From positions 17,385 through 81,384 of the forward strand of contig JAMLHR010000008.1 in NCBI GenBank assembly GCA_023957015.1: a stretch of 64,000 nt of DNA, written 5' to 3'. How positions within the stretch are numbered: position 1 is the first letter of the stretch; each line of letters starts with the position of its first letter. Below are positions 27,566 to 36,512 of the stretch, piece after piece. Both the position numbers and the translations under genes were made by a program. This DNA comes from Thermomicrobiales bacterium (GTDB lineage Bacteria > Chloroflexota > Chloroflexia > Thermomicrobiales > UBA6265). The notes below the pieces were generated by a model. It was not told the origin of the DNA. It saw only the letters and a program-made list of their open reading frames with translations, and made no database searches.

Positions 27566-28527
27566 GCGACGCCGTTCCAGCCATCACCTTGCCAAACGGA
27601 CTGATCATCGGTAGCGAGACTACCGCTCAGTACCTCTGGGGAGGTCGTGAGACTGGGCTTCAATGGCTCGCCCAGCTACCTGATCTCCTAAACGCAATTT
27701 GCCAGCAACACACTATCACGCTCTCGAGCGAAATTCCCGAACAGAGCATGAATCTGGTGCTCTTTGGCGAATCGGCAACACGTGGGCCAGTAGTGCTCAA
27801 GCTGGCACCACCACACGAGGAGATCGCCTCCGAGTTCGCGATGACCATGCACGTCGCCGGGCACGGCTATCCGCAGGTCTTTGGCGGTGACATACGTGCC
27901 GCCTGGTTGTTGATGGAGCGCGTTCTGCCAGGAACAACACTGCAGGAGCTGGCGATGAATGGAGCGATCCCGGATGATGAAGCGACCGAAATCGCGGCTG
28001 ACCTACTCTTGCGCATCGATACCCCCTTGCCCGCTGAGGGAGCGTTTCCCGACCTGCGACGCTGGCTAAAATCGTTATTCGAGTACAAGGATCGCCACGG
28101 AACAACCGGTCCGCTACCGATCGATCAGGTCGAGTTGGCGTTGCGGCACGCGGAGTGGTTGCTTCATCTCGACGAAACGCCCCGACTGCTTCATGGCGAT
28201 TTTCACCACGGCAACATCATCAAGGGCGCTGATGGCTGGATGCCGATTGATCCGAAGGGCGTGATCGCCCCGCCGCCGTTCGAGCTGGGGCCATGGTTCT
28301 ATAACCCACTTGAGGTCGATAAGCGTCCGAACCTGCAGGAGTTATTCGCGAAGCGAATGGATATCTTTTCGCAGCGGCTTGGTATCGATCGAGTCACGCT
28401 ATGGAGATCGGTCTTCGTGGCGTGCGTGCTGAGCGATTGCTGGACGGTGGAGGACGCGCATCCGGAATATTGCCACCACAGCAGTATTACCAGGGCACTG
28501 CTGGAACTGCCGGAGGCTCCCGGCTGA
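27562..28527 (+). CDS. Aminoglycoside/hydroxyurea phosphotransferase-like kinase (APH(6)/StrB type)
   Basis: The 321-residue protein has the kinase-like fold of APH(6)/hydroxyurea resistance enzymes: GPVVLKLAPPHEE with the ATP lysine near residue 76, LLMERVLPGTTL near 114, the catalytic loop LLHGDFHHGNII near 210 and PIDPKGVIAPPPFELG with the metal aspartate. Family members phosphorylate streptomycin or unknown small molecules. As a coupled last gene of an scpAB operon in an environmental chromosome, a resistance role should not be assumed. CGAGGG precedes the ATG. Confidence 0.82.
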   Translation: MSDAVPAITLPNGLIIGSETTAQYLWGGRETGLQWLAQLPDLLNAICQQHTITLSSEIPEQSMNLVLFGESATRGPVVLKLAPPHEEIASEFAMTMHVAGHGYPQVFGGDIRAAWLLMERVLPGTTLQELAMNGAIPDDEATEIAADLLLRIDTPLPAEGAFPDLRRWLKSLFEYKDRHGTTGPLPIDQVELALRHAEWLLHLDETPRLLHGDFHHGNIIKGADGWMPIDPKGVIAPPPFELGPWFYNPLEVDKRPNLQELFAKRMDIFSQRLGIDRVTLWRSVFVACVLSDCWTVEDAHPEYCHHSSITRALLELPEAPG

Positions 28528-28562
28528 TCAATGTTACGTGGTGTCGCACCTACGAGTTGGGA

Positions 28563-29742
28563 CTACCGACCCGCCAACGTCCGGATTCGACTAACCACCT
28601 CAGCCAATGCATCTGCGGCACGGTCCATCTCTTCAATGCTATTCCCGCGACCGACAGTGAGTCGCAAACTGGCGCGTGCCCGCTCCTCACTGAGTCCCAT
28701 CGAGAGCAGCACATGGCTCGGCTCCGAGTTGCCAGTCGTGCAGGCACTACCGGCCGAAGCTTCGACACCCATCATGTCCAGACTCAGCAGAACGGTTTCG
28801 CCCTGCACACCATCAATCGTGATATTGAGGTTGTTGGGGAGACGGTCGGGTCCAGTGGCGGGTCCGTTGAGGGTCACATCTCTTACACGTTCCTGGATCG
28901 CGTGCCAGAGATGATCCCGGAGCTGCGTGGTGAAGGCGACATAGGCATCGCGCGATACCTCAGCACGCTCCAATGCTTCGCCCATACCAACGATGTAGGG
29001 CGTATTCTCGGTACCGCCGCGGCGGCCGGATTCTTGGCCGCCACCCTCCTGCGTCCACTCCAGCCTCGTACCCTTACGGACATAGAGTGCACCAACGCCT
29101 TTCGGACCGTAGAACTTGTGCGCGGAAAGCGAGAGGAGATCGATGTTCAACGTTGACATCGATCGGCAAGGAGCCAGCAGCTTGCACGGCATCGGTGTGC
29201 ATGAGCACTCCCCGTTCGCGCACCAATGCTCCGATCTCGGCCACCGGCTGGATGGTGCCAACTTCATTGTTCGCCAACATCACGCTAACGAGACATGTCT
29301 GCGGTGTTAGGGCGGCCACGACATCCTCAGGCAACACCCTTCCCCGCGTATCACCTTGAACCAGGGTTACCGTGAAACCCTGCCGCTCCAGCGCTTCTAA
29401 TGCGTGCAGTACCGCATGATGCTCCACCACCGTGGAAACGATATGAGGCGTGACCTCCGGGTTGTGAAGTCTGGCAGCCCAGGCGGCTCCCCGAAGCGCG
29501 AGACCAATACTCTCTGTGGCACCGCTGGTGAAAATGACCTCTGACGTGCGACAACCAAGTACCCTGGAGACCTGCCCCCGGGCACGATCGAGTCCAGCAT
29601 GTCCCTCCTGACCGGAGCGATAGATACTGGATGGATTTCCAAACTGCTGGGAAAAGTACGGCATCATCACCTGCACCACTGCCGGGTCAACGGGCGTGGT
29701 GGCAGCGTGATCAAGGTAGACCGACTCTCGACCGTAGGTCAT
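28563..29742 (-). pseudogene. iscS: Cysteine desulfurase gene with one frameshift
   Basis: Intact IscS/NifS transfers sulfur from cysteine to Fe-S scaffolds. From ATG 29742 the frame gives YLDHAATTPVDP, GNPSSIYRSGQEG and TSGATESIGLAL, through MLANNEVGTIQP, then breaks after GSLPIDVNV near 29145-29155. The second frame continues LNIDLLSLSAHKFYGPKGVG with the PLP lysine, RRGGTENTP, and the ASAGSACTTGN cysteine loop to the stop at 28563. A two-base deletion or one-base insertion explains the break. All catalytic parts persist, so a sequence error is as likely as decay. The iscR-like gene is seven bases upstream. Confidence 0.88.
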
Positions 29743-29749
29743 GGGGATG

Positions 29750-30223
29750 TTAGCTTACGACTGGCTCGATTGGGGTGACGTACTCACCGCTCTCATGCAC
29801 CGGGCCGGATTCGGGCTTGGCAGCCAGATCGGCCAACGTGGTGCTATCGAGTGCTGACGCCATGGCATCGCGCAGTTTGAGCCACATTGGGCGCGTCTCG
29901 CAGTTCTCGATAAGCGGGCAATTCTGATCCGTCAATTCTTCGGAAACGCAATCCATCGGCGCGATGGGACCTTCCATGACACGATAGACCTCGCCGACCG
30001 CGATGCTTTCTGGCTCACGGGACAGGACATACCCACCGTGCGCGCCTCGCTTACTCACCACGAGTTCGGCACGACGAAGTGGAGCGATCAGTTGCTCCAG
30101 ATACGCTGGTGGGATATTCGTTTGTCGAGCGATCTCGGCAATGGACATTGGACCTTCACCGTAATGGTGTGCCAGCGAAACCATGGCCCTGACGCCGTAT
30201 TCGCCTCGCGTTGAAACCTTCAT
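29750..30223 (-). CDS. iscR: Rrf2 family transcriptional regulator (IscR-like)
   Basis: The 157-residue protein has an N-terminal winged helix (MKVSTRGEYGVRAMVSLA, then IAEIARQTNIPPAYLEQLI and a GGYVLSREP wing). Three cysteines follow in MDCVSEELTDQNCPLIENCE (about residues 91-110), the spacing of an IscR Fe-S site. It is expected to sense Fe-S status and control the cysteine desulfurase gene that follows within seven bases. An imperfect palindrome over its own -10 suggests autoregulation. A C-terminal tail of about 25 residues is extra. Confidence 0.9.
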   Translation of the reverse strand: MKVSTRGEYGVRAMVSLAHHYGEGPMSIAEIARQTNIPPAYLEQLIAPLRRAELVVSKRGAHGGYVLSREPESIAVGEVYRVMEGPIAPMDCVSEELTDQNCPLIENCETRPMWLKLRDAMASALDSTTLADLAAKPESGPVHESGEYVTPIEPVVS

Positions 30224-30253
30224 GCCGATAGCCCTGCCACGATTATCTTACAC

Positions 30254-30290
30254 ATAGTAACTACTATACCTAGTTGAGAACAATTGTCAA
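30254..30290 (-). promoter_or_regulatory. Promoter and candidate operator of iscR-iscS
   Basis: On the minus strand TTGACA (30290-30285) and TATAGT (30268-30263) lie 16 bases apart, one of the best promoter matches in the window. A perfect inverted repeat ATAGTA-AC-TACTAT (30254-30267) overlaps the -10, well placed for repression by the Rrf2 protein. Confidence 0.75.
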
Positions 30291-30302
30291 TAGCGGCGGA
30301 AG

Positions 30303-31466
30303 CTACTTCCGTCGCGTCCAGCGCTGAAAGTTCGCCAGCACGGCTTCGCGCCACTCTTCGTTGATCTCCCAATCGCGTTCCTGTAGCCCAGGTGCGATCT
30401 GGCGGTAGAGATTCAGGAACCGATCAGCGGAGAAGACGCCGCGATAGAGCCCCTTCTCGGTCACCGGTATCGCACGGGTATTGTGCTCGCTCATGTGGCG
30501 CTGTACATCCCATAGCGATTCCGAGACATCGGCGATATACAGTGGATCCTCCATGATATCGGCCACGATACGACCGGCAACACCACCGTCCAGATGTTCC
30601 AACAACCGATTTCGCCAGAGCATCCCGACAACGCGTCCCCGTTGGGTGACGACCATGTCACGCGGGCCACCGCGAAGGGCGAAGCTCAGCGGCACCTCCG
30701 GAGAGATCCCTCCTCCGTCCCAGAGAGCGTAGGAGCCAACCAATAACCGCTGCATCTGATCCTCGATCCGGACAATGCGAACCTCGGAGAACGCAGCCCA
30801 AAGGATGAAGGCACCCAACAGCGGCAGGAGATACTCCCGCTGTATCACACCGATAGCGATAAGCAGTACCGCGATGCCCACACCGATACGACTGGCTATC
30901 ACGGTGGCGCTATGACGACTCATTCGGGTGGAAAGGTAGGCGCGCAACACCCTGCCACCGTCGAGCGGGAAGGCGGGAATCAGATTGAATATCGCCAGAC
31001 CAAGGTTGAAGACGGCGGTGGCCGCCACAATGCTGGTGATATTGAGATTGCGGAAGCCATCACCCACGCCAAAGAGCGAATCAGCACCGGCGAGTACAGC
31101 AATGATGAGAACGATGGGCAGGAGCGTGACGAAAATCGCCAGATTCACCGCCGGTCCGGCGAGGGCGATCATCAACTCCGCTCGAGGCGAGGTTGAAGCC
31201 TGTTCCACCTTCGCCACACCCGCCAGCGGCGAGATGCTCACGTCCAGCACCTGTACACCGTTCTCGCGCGCCATCAAGGCGTGGCCCAGTTCTTGCGCTA
31301 GTACCGACAGGAAGGCCAGCACAATCAGCAGGCATCCCCATAGAAAAGCAGAAATAGAGCCTTGGTATCCCCAATGGAACCAGGCAACGATAAAGAGCGG
31401 TATGAAACTGATATCGATGCTGATATCCACGCCCAGCAATCGAAACAGGTTGATGGGCCGAATCAT
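30303..31466 (-). CDS. M50 site-2-protease-like membrane protein, first zinc histidine replaced
   Basis: The 387-residue protein has about six membrane segments, the second zinc-site motif FNLIPAFPLDGGRVLRA near residue 161, and a cytoplasmic C-terminus with a CBS-like region (PLYIADVSESLWDVQRHM, AIPVTEKGLYRGVF). The expected HExxH reads AQELGHALMA, i.e. Gln instead of the first His (codon CAA), so zinc binding and proteolysis may be lost or altered. The start is taken at ATG 31466, next to an in-frame GTG, with GAGG upstream. It is unlinked to the shorter M50 gene at 25 kb. Confidence 0.83.
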   Translation of the reverse strand: MIRPINLFRLLGVDISIDISFIPLFIVAWFHWGYQGSISAFLWGCLLIVLAFLSVLAQELGHALMARENGVQVLDVSISPLAGVAKVEQASTSPRAELMIALAGPAVNLAIFVTLLPIVLIIAVLAGADSLFGVGDGFRNLNITSIVAATAVFNLGLAIFNLIPAFPLDGGRVLRAYLSTRMSRHSATVIASRIGVGIAVLLIAIGVIQREYLLPLLGAFILWAAFSEVRIVRIEDQMQRLLVGSYALWDGGGISPEVPLSFALRGGPRDMVVTQRGRVVGMLWRNRLLEHLDGGVAGRIVADIMEDPLYIADVSESLWDVQRHMSEHNTRAIPVTEKGLYRGVFSADRFLNLYRQIAPGLQERDWEINEEWREAVLANFQRWTRRK

Positions 31467-31572
31467 CACTCAGGCCTCGTGTTGTTGGGTGGTGCTCACG
31501 CCCGAAGTTAAGACGCTGCCCACCCTATCCGCTATTCTACAGGGACACAGATGATCTCAGAGGAGTGCATAC

Positions 31573-33084
31573 ATGCCATCGATGGACCAACGACTGCAAG
31601 CCTCTCAGGAGATGCGGGCATGGATTTCACCCAGCCTGATCGAGGCGAATCACATCCTCAGTCTGTCCCAACAGGCGCTCCAGGCATTGGTGCAACAAGA
31701 GATGGCGGAGAATCCGGCGCTGGAGTTGGAGTCCCTGGCCACCTGTCCTGTCTGCCAGTCGCCACTTGAGAGCACCTGGTGCCCCAACTGCCAACAGACA
31801 ATGGATCGCATGCGCTCCACTGAATCACTGGATGCGATGGACGACTATGAGGTTCCCTCCGCACCATCTTCTCCTACCTTATCGGCGGAAGAGTTTGATC
31901 CAATGACAATCATCGCTTCCGCGAAGAGCCCTCGTGAGCAATTGCGAGAGGATGTTTTCGCCAGTCTGCACGATGACGATCATCCGATCGCTGACATGAT
32001 CATCGATTCGATGAACGACCGTGGCTTTCTGACAATGTCCACAAAGGAGATAGCGGAACGTCTCCAGCTTGAGGAGTCCGATGTCGAGGATGTGCTGGCT
32101 GTAGTGCAGAGTGTCGCGCCGGTAGGTGTTGGTGCGCGCTCATTGCCGGAGTGCCTGACACTCCAGATCCAGTACCTCCAGGAAAAGAACGCGACCATCC
32201 CCGCGCATATCGATGTTGTTGTCCGCGACTACTTGGACGAGCTGGGTGCCCATCGCTATGGATTCATCCAGAAGCAACTCAATGTCACGGCGGAGGATCT
32301 GGATGACATCCGCGACTTCGTACGACAACATCTGAGCCCGTTTCCGTTGCAGAGTCACACCGCGGAAAGCTGGCAATCTCCAAGCGATGACGGGCATGTA
32401 ACACCGGATGTGATCATTGATCTGATTGATGATCAACTCTCCGTCCGGATCGCCGACAACTCCTACTTTCACCTGCGAACGAACGGACTCTATCAGCAAC
32501 TCTCGGCGGAACTTTCATCGCGACGCATCAGCGAGGCGGTCGTTAAGAGTGAATCATTGCAGGACCAGTCCGACGCAGATCCTGAATTGCTAAACGATAT
32601 CGCCGATGCTGCGGCGAACGTCAATGACGAGGAACGTGCCCATATCCGGTCCTACACGCAACGGGCGCAGCAGTTCATGAACAATATCGAGCAACGACAA
32701 TCCACCCTGCTACGCATAGCGGAGTGTACCTGTCGCTTTCAGGAGGATTTCCTGCGAGAAGGTGTCCGCGAGATTCGACCGTTGACCCGCGCGATGGTTG
32801 CGCAGGAAGTCGGTGTGCATGAGAGCACTGTCAGCCGGGCCACCGCAAACAAGTTCGTCCAACTTCCAACCCGGAAGGTCATCCCCTTCTCAGATTTCTT
32901 CACCGCGAATCTGGGAGCAAAGGATGCGATCCGGCAAATCATCGAGCGCGGTTCGGTGGACGGCGAGCCACTGACGGATATCCGCATCGTGGAACTCCTG
33001 CAGGATCAGGGTATTCGCATCGCCCGTCGTACAGTTGCTAAGTACCGCGGAGAGCTGGGGATTCTGCCGTCGTCGCTGCGCTAG
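31573..33084 (+). CDS. rpoN: RNA polymerase sigma-54 factor with an inserted zinc-ribbon
   Basis: The 503-residue protein shows the sigma-54 layout. Region I has Gln/Leu-rich ILSLSQQALQALVQQEMAENPALE. A core-binding domain with DVEDVLAVVQSVAPVGVGARSLPECL follows. The DNA-binding part has VAQEVGVHESTVSRATANKFVQ, and the RpoN box is ARRTVAKYRGELGI. Unusually, region I is followed directly by CPVCQSP-x5-WCPNC (about residues 58-75), a four-cysteine zinc ribbon absent from textbook sigma-54. GAGGAG precedes the ATG. No enhancer-binding activator is in the window. The gene overlaps the convergent cupredoxin gene by four bases. Confidence 0.93.
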   Translation: MPSMDQRLQASQEMRAWISPSLIEANHILSLSQQALQALVQQEMAENPALELESLATCPVCQSPLESTWCPNCQQTMDRMRSTESLDAMDDYEVPSAPSSPTLSAEEFDPMTIIASAKSPREQLREDVFASLHDDDHPIADMIIDSMNDRGFLTMSTKEIAERLQLEESDVEDVLAVVQSVAPVGVGARSLPECLTLQIQYLQEKNATIPAHIDVVVRDYLDELGAHRYGFIQKQLNVTAEDLDDIRDFVRQHLSPFPLQSHTAESWQSPSDDGHVTPDVIIDLIDDQLSVRIADNSYFHLRTNGLYQQLSAELSSRRISEAVVKSESLQDQSDADPELLNDIADAAANVNDEERAHIRSYTQRAQQFMNNIEQRQSTLLRIAECTCRFQEDFLREGVREIRPLTRAMVAQEVGVHESTVSRATANKFVQLPTRKVIPFSDFFTANLGAKDAIRQIIERGSVDGEPLTDIRIVELLQDQGIRIARRTVAKYRGELGILPSSLR

Positions 33085-33752
33085 TCTATTACGTTGATAC
33101 GACCAGTCATATGCGGATGTGGCCCACAGTAGTAGTCGTACGTTCCCGGTTCATCGAAGGTGTATGCGTACTCACCACCCGAGGGAATGGGCGCGGAATC
33201 GTTTAAATCCAGGCTCGTCCATGTCACCTGGTGCGCGCTGAAGGCATCAGTGTTGCGCCAGATAACTGTACCTCCACTCGTCACAGTCGTGGAAACCGGT
33301 TGAAACCCATTCTGCCCGATATCAACCAGGGTGAACTCGTCGCCAGGTGACGCTCCCGTATCCGACTCGTGCACAACCAACGTTGGAAAGTATGTCGGTG
33401 CCCACGATCCGGGGCGGATGTACCACTTGTACTCACCTGCGTCGGGGACAACGATCTCGGTGGAGTACATTCCCACGCTCATACCATCACCCTTGGCTCC
33501 GGGAACCGTGAAGATGAGTTCGTCACCGCCGGATCTCGGCACAAGATGGATCTCGGCATCGAAGCCATTCCAGAGGTGATCCACCATATCGTGGCCCAGC
33601 ACCAGAAAACGAATCCGCAGCGTTTGGCCGGCGATCGCTCGAGGTAGATCGCCAACCAGATACACCACGGCCATACCACCTGCCAGCGTCTCTGATGACT
33701 TCAGAGCGAGCGGCAAAGCTGCAATGACACCGAAAGCCTTGCGTCTGTTCAT
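33081..33752 (-). CDS. Secreted cupredoxin-domain protein
   Basis: The 223-residue protein starts MNRRKAFGVIAALPLALKSS, a Tat-like signal sequence, and ends in a cupredoxin domain. Copper ligands appear as the His of FSAHQVTW and the Cys, His and Met of YYCGPHPHMTG, as in plastocyanin-type blue copper proteins. The middle (about 30-130) is a second beta-rich domain. A role in extracytoplasmic electron transfer is likely. AAGGAGG precedes the ATG at 33752. Confidence 0.85.
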   Translation of the reverse strand: MNRRKAFGVIAALPLALKSSETLAGGMAVVYLVGDLPRAIAGQTLRIRFLVLGHDMVDHLWNGFDAEIHLVPRSGGDELIFTVPGAKGDGMSVGMYSTEIVVPDAGEYKWYIRPGSWAPTYFPTLVVHESDTGASPGDEFTLVDIGQNGFQPVSTTVTSGGTVIWRNTDAFSAHQVTWTSLDLNDSAPIPSGGEYAYTFDEPGTYDYYCGPHPHMTGRINVID

Positions 33753-33818
33753 TGGGAACCTCCTTGATAGCGTCCAACTACTTCCCTGTACAGGTGGAGC
33801 GAACAAGAGGTTCCATCA

Positions 33819-34565
33819 TCATCGATGCTCTAAGCTCTCAGCAACGAGAATCGAGGTATCACGATCGAGTCCAGACTCCAAACGATAACCACGGTTATCA
33901 GACAACCAGATCAGAACATGTCCACTCACGCGAGAGTCGGTGCCAGAGGTGGTTCCCAACCGACCGTCCTCAATCCACCAACCGGGTCCGACACCTGTGC
34001 TCACCGGTTCACTGGTAGCACTCGGCAAGATGGTCTTGACCAGCCATGGCTGATCGCCACTCCCTACCATTTGGGTGAAGATGGCACCAACTCCGGTGTC
34101 TGCAATGCCCGGAAGATCGTCTGTCGCGGCGTAGACCATCGTGATGCTGGTCAACCCGGAACTACCCTCGGGTTGAAGGAGATAGATGGCTGCGGGAGGC
34201 TCTGGCAACACATGTGTTGGGATGACCAATGGACGTCCAAAAGCGATCTCGGCTTCCTCCAGAGACACCGGCACACCGAATAAGGATTCATCCAACAACG
34301 GGAGATCGGTTCCGTTCATCTCACGGTCTGAGATCCTAACCTCGATACCCACTGCATCAAAGACCGACTGGATTGCAGCCCTGGCTGGAGGTGTGAGCAA
34401 CAGTAGTGCGATCAAGGCTACGGTCATCAACGCACCGGGAACACGAGGCGGTCGTCGGTGTGGTATGGAACGCTTCACACGTTCGGAGATAACAGGCGTG
34501 GGTGGAAACACCAGCTCCTCAGAGAGCAGGTGCAGCATTTGCTCGAGTTCCGCGTGATCATTCAT
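33819..34565 (-). CDS. Putative anti-sigma factor-like membrane protein
   Basis: The 248-residue protein has a short cytoplasmic N-terminus with an ELEQMLHLLSEELVFPP helix, one membrane segment (about 46-64, GALMTVALIALLLLTPPA) and an outside domain containing IPTHVLPEPPAAIYLLQPEG and DNRGYRLES, like DUF4367-type sensors. Its start overlaps the end of the ECF sigma gene by eight bases, the usual arrangement for a sigma factor and its membrane regulator. It lacks an obvious zinc anti-sigma motif, so the assignment rests mainly on context. Confidence 0.7.
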   Translation of the reverse strand: MNDHAELEQMLHLLSEELVFPPTPVISERVKRSIPHRRPPRVPGALMTVALIALLLLTPPARAAIQSVFDAVGIEVRISDREMNGTDLPLLDESLFGVPVSLEEAEIAFGRPLVIPTHVLPEPPAAIYLLQPEGSSGLTSITMVYAATDDLPGIADTGVGAIFTQMVGSGDQPWLVKTILPSATSEPVSTGVGPGWWIEDGRLGTTSGTDSRVSGHVLIWLSDNRGYRLESGLDRDTSILVAESLEHR

Positions 34566-35106
34566 TCGGATCAACCACCTCTCGTAGCCTCGCCAACGCC
34601 CGATGAAGTCGCGATTTCACCGTCCCGCGAGGAATCGCCAATGTTGCTGCAATCTCAGCTTCAGAGAGATCCAGGGCGTATCTCATCAACACGATCTGTT
34701 GGTCGTTAACGGAGAGCGTAGAAATCGCGTCCAGCAACGCCGCTGATGTCTCACTGCGTCCCACAAGTTGATCGGGAGTTCCGCCTGGAGATATCTCAGT
34801 GCTTTCCATACCGAAAACGTGAGTTTGCCACCACCGCCATCGACTCGCACGCCGGTTCTTGGCTTCGTTAGCAACAACTCTCAGCAGCCAGGGACGAAAG
34901 GGATCGCTGACACGGAAGGTGCCGATCGCCTTCCACGCCTTGAGAAATGCCATCTGGGTGGCATCCTGCGCGTCCTGCTCGTGGAGGAGAATCACCCAGG
35001 CGGTACGGAAGGCAAGCTCCTGATAGCGACGCACGAGGGCGTCGTACGCAACGTTGTCGCCTCGCTGCGCACGGGCAATTAGCTCGTCATCGGAACTCGA
35101 CTCCAC
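34558..35106 (-). CDS. ECF-type RNA polymerase sigma factor
   Basis: The 182-residue protein has sigma region 2 (YQELAFRTAWVILLHEQDAQDATQMAFLKAW, split here as the helix pair around residues 28-58) and region 4 (QQIVLMRYALDLSEAEIAA then GTVKSRLHRALARLRE, about 136-175). It belongs to the sigma-70 ECF class that redirects polymerase in response to envelope or other signals held by an anti-sigma partner. The start is a GTG with AGGAGGCGGAG upstream. The overlapping downstream gene is the likely regulator. Confidence 0.9.
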   Translation of the reverse strand: MESSSDDELIARAQRGDNVAYDALVRRYQELAFRTAWVILLHEQDAQDATQMAFLKAWKAIGTFRVSDPFRPWLLRVVANEAKNRRASRWRWWQTHVFGMESTEISPGGTPDQLVGRSETSAALLDAISTLSVNDQQIVLMRYALDLSEAEIAATLAIPRGTVKSRLHRALARLREVVDPNE

Positions 35107-35182
35107 AGCTCCGCCTCCTGCATACCTATACAGGTGTCAATCGCCATTGGTTCCCTGATGGTACAGAGTTCGGAGAAGACTG

Positions 35183-35674
35183 TTAGCGGTCTTCAGAACG
35201 GGCACGGTCCATGGCCCGTTTGGCATCACGCTCGGCGCTCGCCTGACGCTTGTCATAGAGCTTCTTACCACGGGCGACGCCGATATCGACTTTGGCCTTG
35301 CCACGTTTGAGCCGAATCCGGAGCGGGACGATGGTTAGCCCCTTCTGTTCGGTGGCACGGCGCAGTTCGTCGATCTCGCGAGAATGCGCGAGTAACTTGC
35401 GCGGTCGGTCCGGATCGTGGTTCGTCCAACTGCCGTGGGTGTACGGAGTGATATGGCTGCCGATCAGCCAGAGTTCGCCGTTCTGGATTCGTACATAGGC
35501 CTCCGAGATCGTTGCCTTGCCTTCGCGAATCGACTTGATCTCGGTGCCACTGAGTACGACTCCGGTTTCCAGCTGTTCCTCAATGAAGTAATCGTGAAAA
35601 GCGCGTCGGTTCTGGGTAACCACGCGATCCTTGTTAGCGTTTTCGTCTGGTTTGTTGCCCTGCTTCTTTGCCAT
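35183..35674 (-). CDS. smpB: SsrA-binding protein SmpB
   Basis: SmpB binds tmRNA and delivers it to stalled ribosomes. The 163-residue protein has the family features NRRAFHDYFIEEQLETGVVL (about 23-42), GTEIKSIREGKATISEAYV and, at the C-terminal end, KRGKAKVDIGVARGKKLYDKR with a basic tail. There is no ribosome-binding site: the -10 hexamer lies seven bases before the ATG, so the mRNA is probably leaderless. The first six codons and the promoter lie in the left copy of a 77-bp repeat that bounds an integrated element. No tmRNA gene was seen nearby. Confidence 0.95.
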   Translation of the reverse strand: MAKKQGNKPDENANKDRVVTQNRRAFHDYFIEEQLETGVVLSGTEIKSIREGKATISEAYVRIQNGELWLIGSHITPYTHGSWTNHDPDRPRKLLAHSREIDELRRATEQKGLTIVPLRIRLKRGKAKVDIGVARGKKLYDKRQASAERDAKRAMDRARSEDR

Positions 35675-35736
35675 ACGCGCAATAATACAACGTCCTGAAT
35701 TCCCTCAATGCCATCCGACAAATCACAGGTTTTTCC
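35660..35736. repeat. Left attachment-site repeat (attL) containing smpB start and promoter
   Basis: This 77-base segment recurs in direct orientation at 41548-41625, identical except that a run of three C here is four C there. It spans the first codons of smpB, the -10 and -35 boxes and 28 bases beyond. It marks the left end of the integrated element. Confidence 0.93.
35682..35708 (-). promoter_or_regulatory. smpB: smpB promoter (functional copy, 15-base spacer)
   Basis: Minus-strand TTGAGG (35708-35703) and TATTAT (35687-35682) are 15 bases apart. The duplicate in the right repeat has a 16-base spacer because of one extra C. With the ATG seven bases after the -10, transcription should start at or next to the start codon. 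Confidence 0.55.
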
Positions 35737-36017
35737 TGTAAGGGGAATCGATCTTATTTACGACGTATCTATCGCTCCTTCAGACCCTATCGTTAATTAC
35801 GCAGAACCACATAATGTGGGCAACGTGACCCAATTGCAACAGACATGCGCGCAATCTGGCATGTCATAGTCATATTAACACCATTACCGCAGGCGTGAAG
35901 TAGCTCCACTCTCGTATTCTTCGCTCACGTCGAGCGCTACGTTCCATTGATCCATTCTGCGTACCTTGTATTTGATAATAATTCGTCAGTGATCTCTTTA
36001 GGTCTGTAATGTTATGT

Positions 36018-36512
36018 TTAGTTCTCGGCCTCAACCAAGGTGTATCCAAACGGGATGACAGGTACCCCTTCCGTAAGCACTGAAGTAATGATCCAATACA
36101 GATCGGACCTGGGGGCTGTTCCAGCGACAATTAACATCCGCTGTGCATTACCATCCGCGCACACATATATTTTGATCACAGGTTCGGAAAAGGGGTTACT
36201 TCGATAAAATGTGCAGTACTCAACGACCACCAATTCTCTTGCGTCAATAAACATGTCTGTTGCTGAACTCTCTACATTCACTTGAACATCAAGACTCGCA
36301 ATGCTTTTTAGCTGTTCAGGGTCACTTCCTAGAAGCAAATCAACAAAACTCTTAGCCTTATCTCTGCTCTCCTCTGATAGTTCAGAAATGTCAACCTGAA
36401 TCCAATCCCCGTCAACAGACTCTAATTCAAGCTGCATCGAAAGAGATACCTGGGCTGATCCCGAACTAAAGTTCAGTACTAATGCAACAAGAATCAGTAT
36501 CGCTGCTTTCAC
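36018..36512 (-). CDS. Secreted protein of unknown function (element cargo)
   Basis: The 164-residue protein begins at GTG 36512 (AGAGGAG upstream) with a signal peptide VKAAILILVALVLNFSSGSAQ. The mature acidic protein has two cysteines (VEYCTFYRSNPF and IKIYVCADGNA), possibly a disulfide, and no recognised domain. A longer in-frame reading to 36683 is unlikely because it lacks a ribosome-binding site and puts the signal sequence mid-protein. It is the leftmost gene of the element and transcribed toward smpB. Confidence 0.65.
   Translation of the reverse strand: MKAAILILVALVLNFSSGSAQVSLSMQLELESVDGDWIQVDISELSEESRDKAKSFVDLLLGSDPEQLKSIASLDVQVNVESSATDMFIDARELVVVEYCTFYRSNPFSEPVIKIYVCADGNAQRMLIVAGTAPRSDLYWIITSVLTEGVPVIPFGYTLVEAEN

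Noticed and set aside
27562..28527. Antibiotic resistance gene
   Set aside because: The kinase fits APH(6)/hydroxyurea-type families, but its coupling to scpA-scpB in a chromosomal operon gives no evidence for resistance.
35107..36017. tmRNA (ssrA) gene beside smpB
   Set aside because: No ANNRLALAA-like tag frame or tRNA-Ala-like ends were found on either strand next to smpB or beyond the right repeat.
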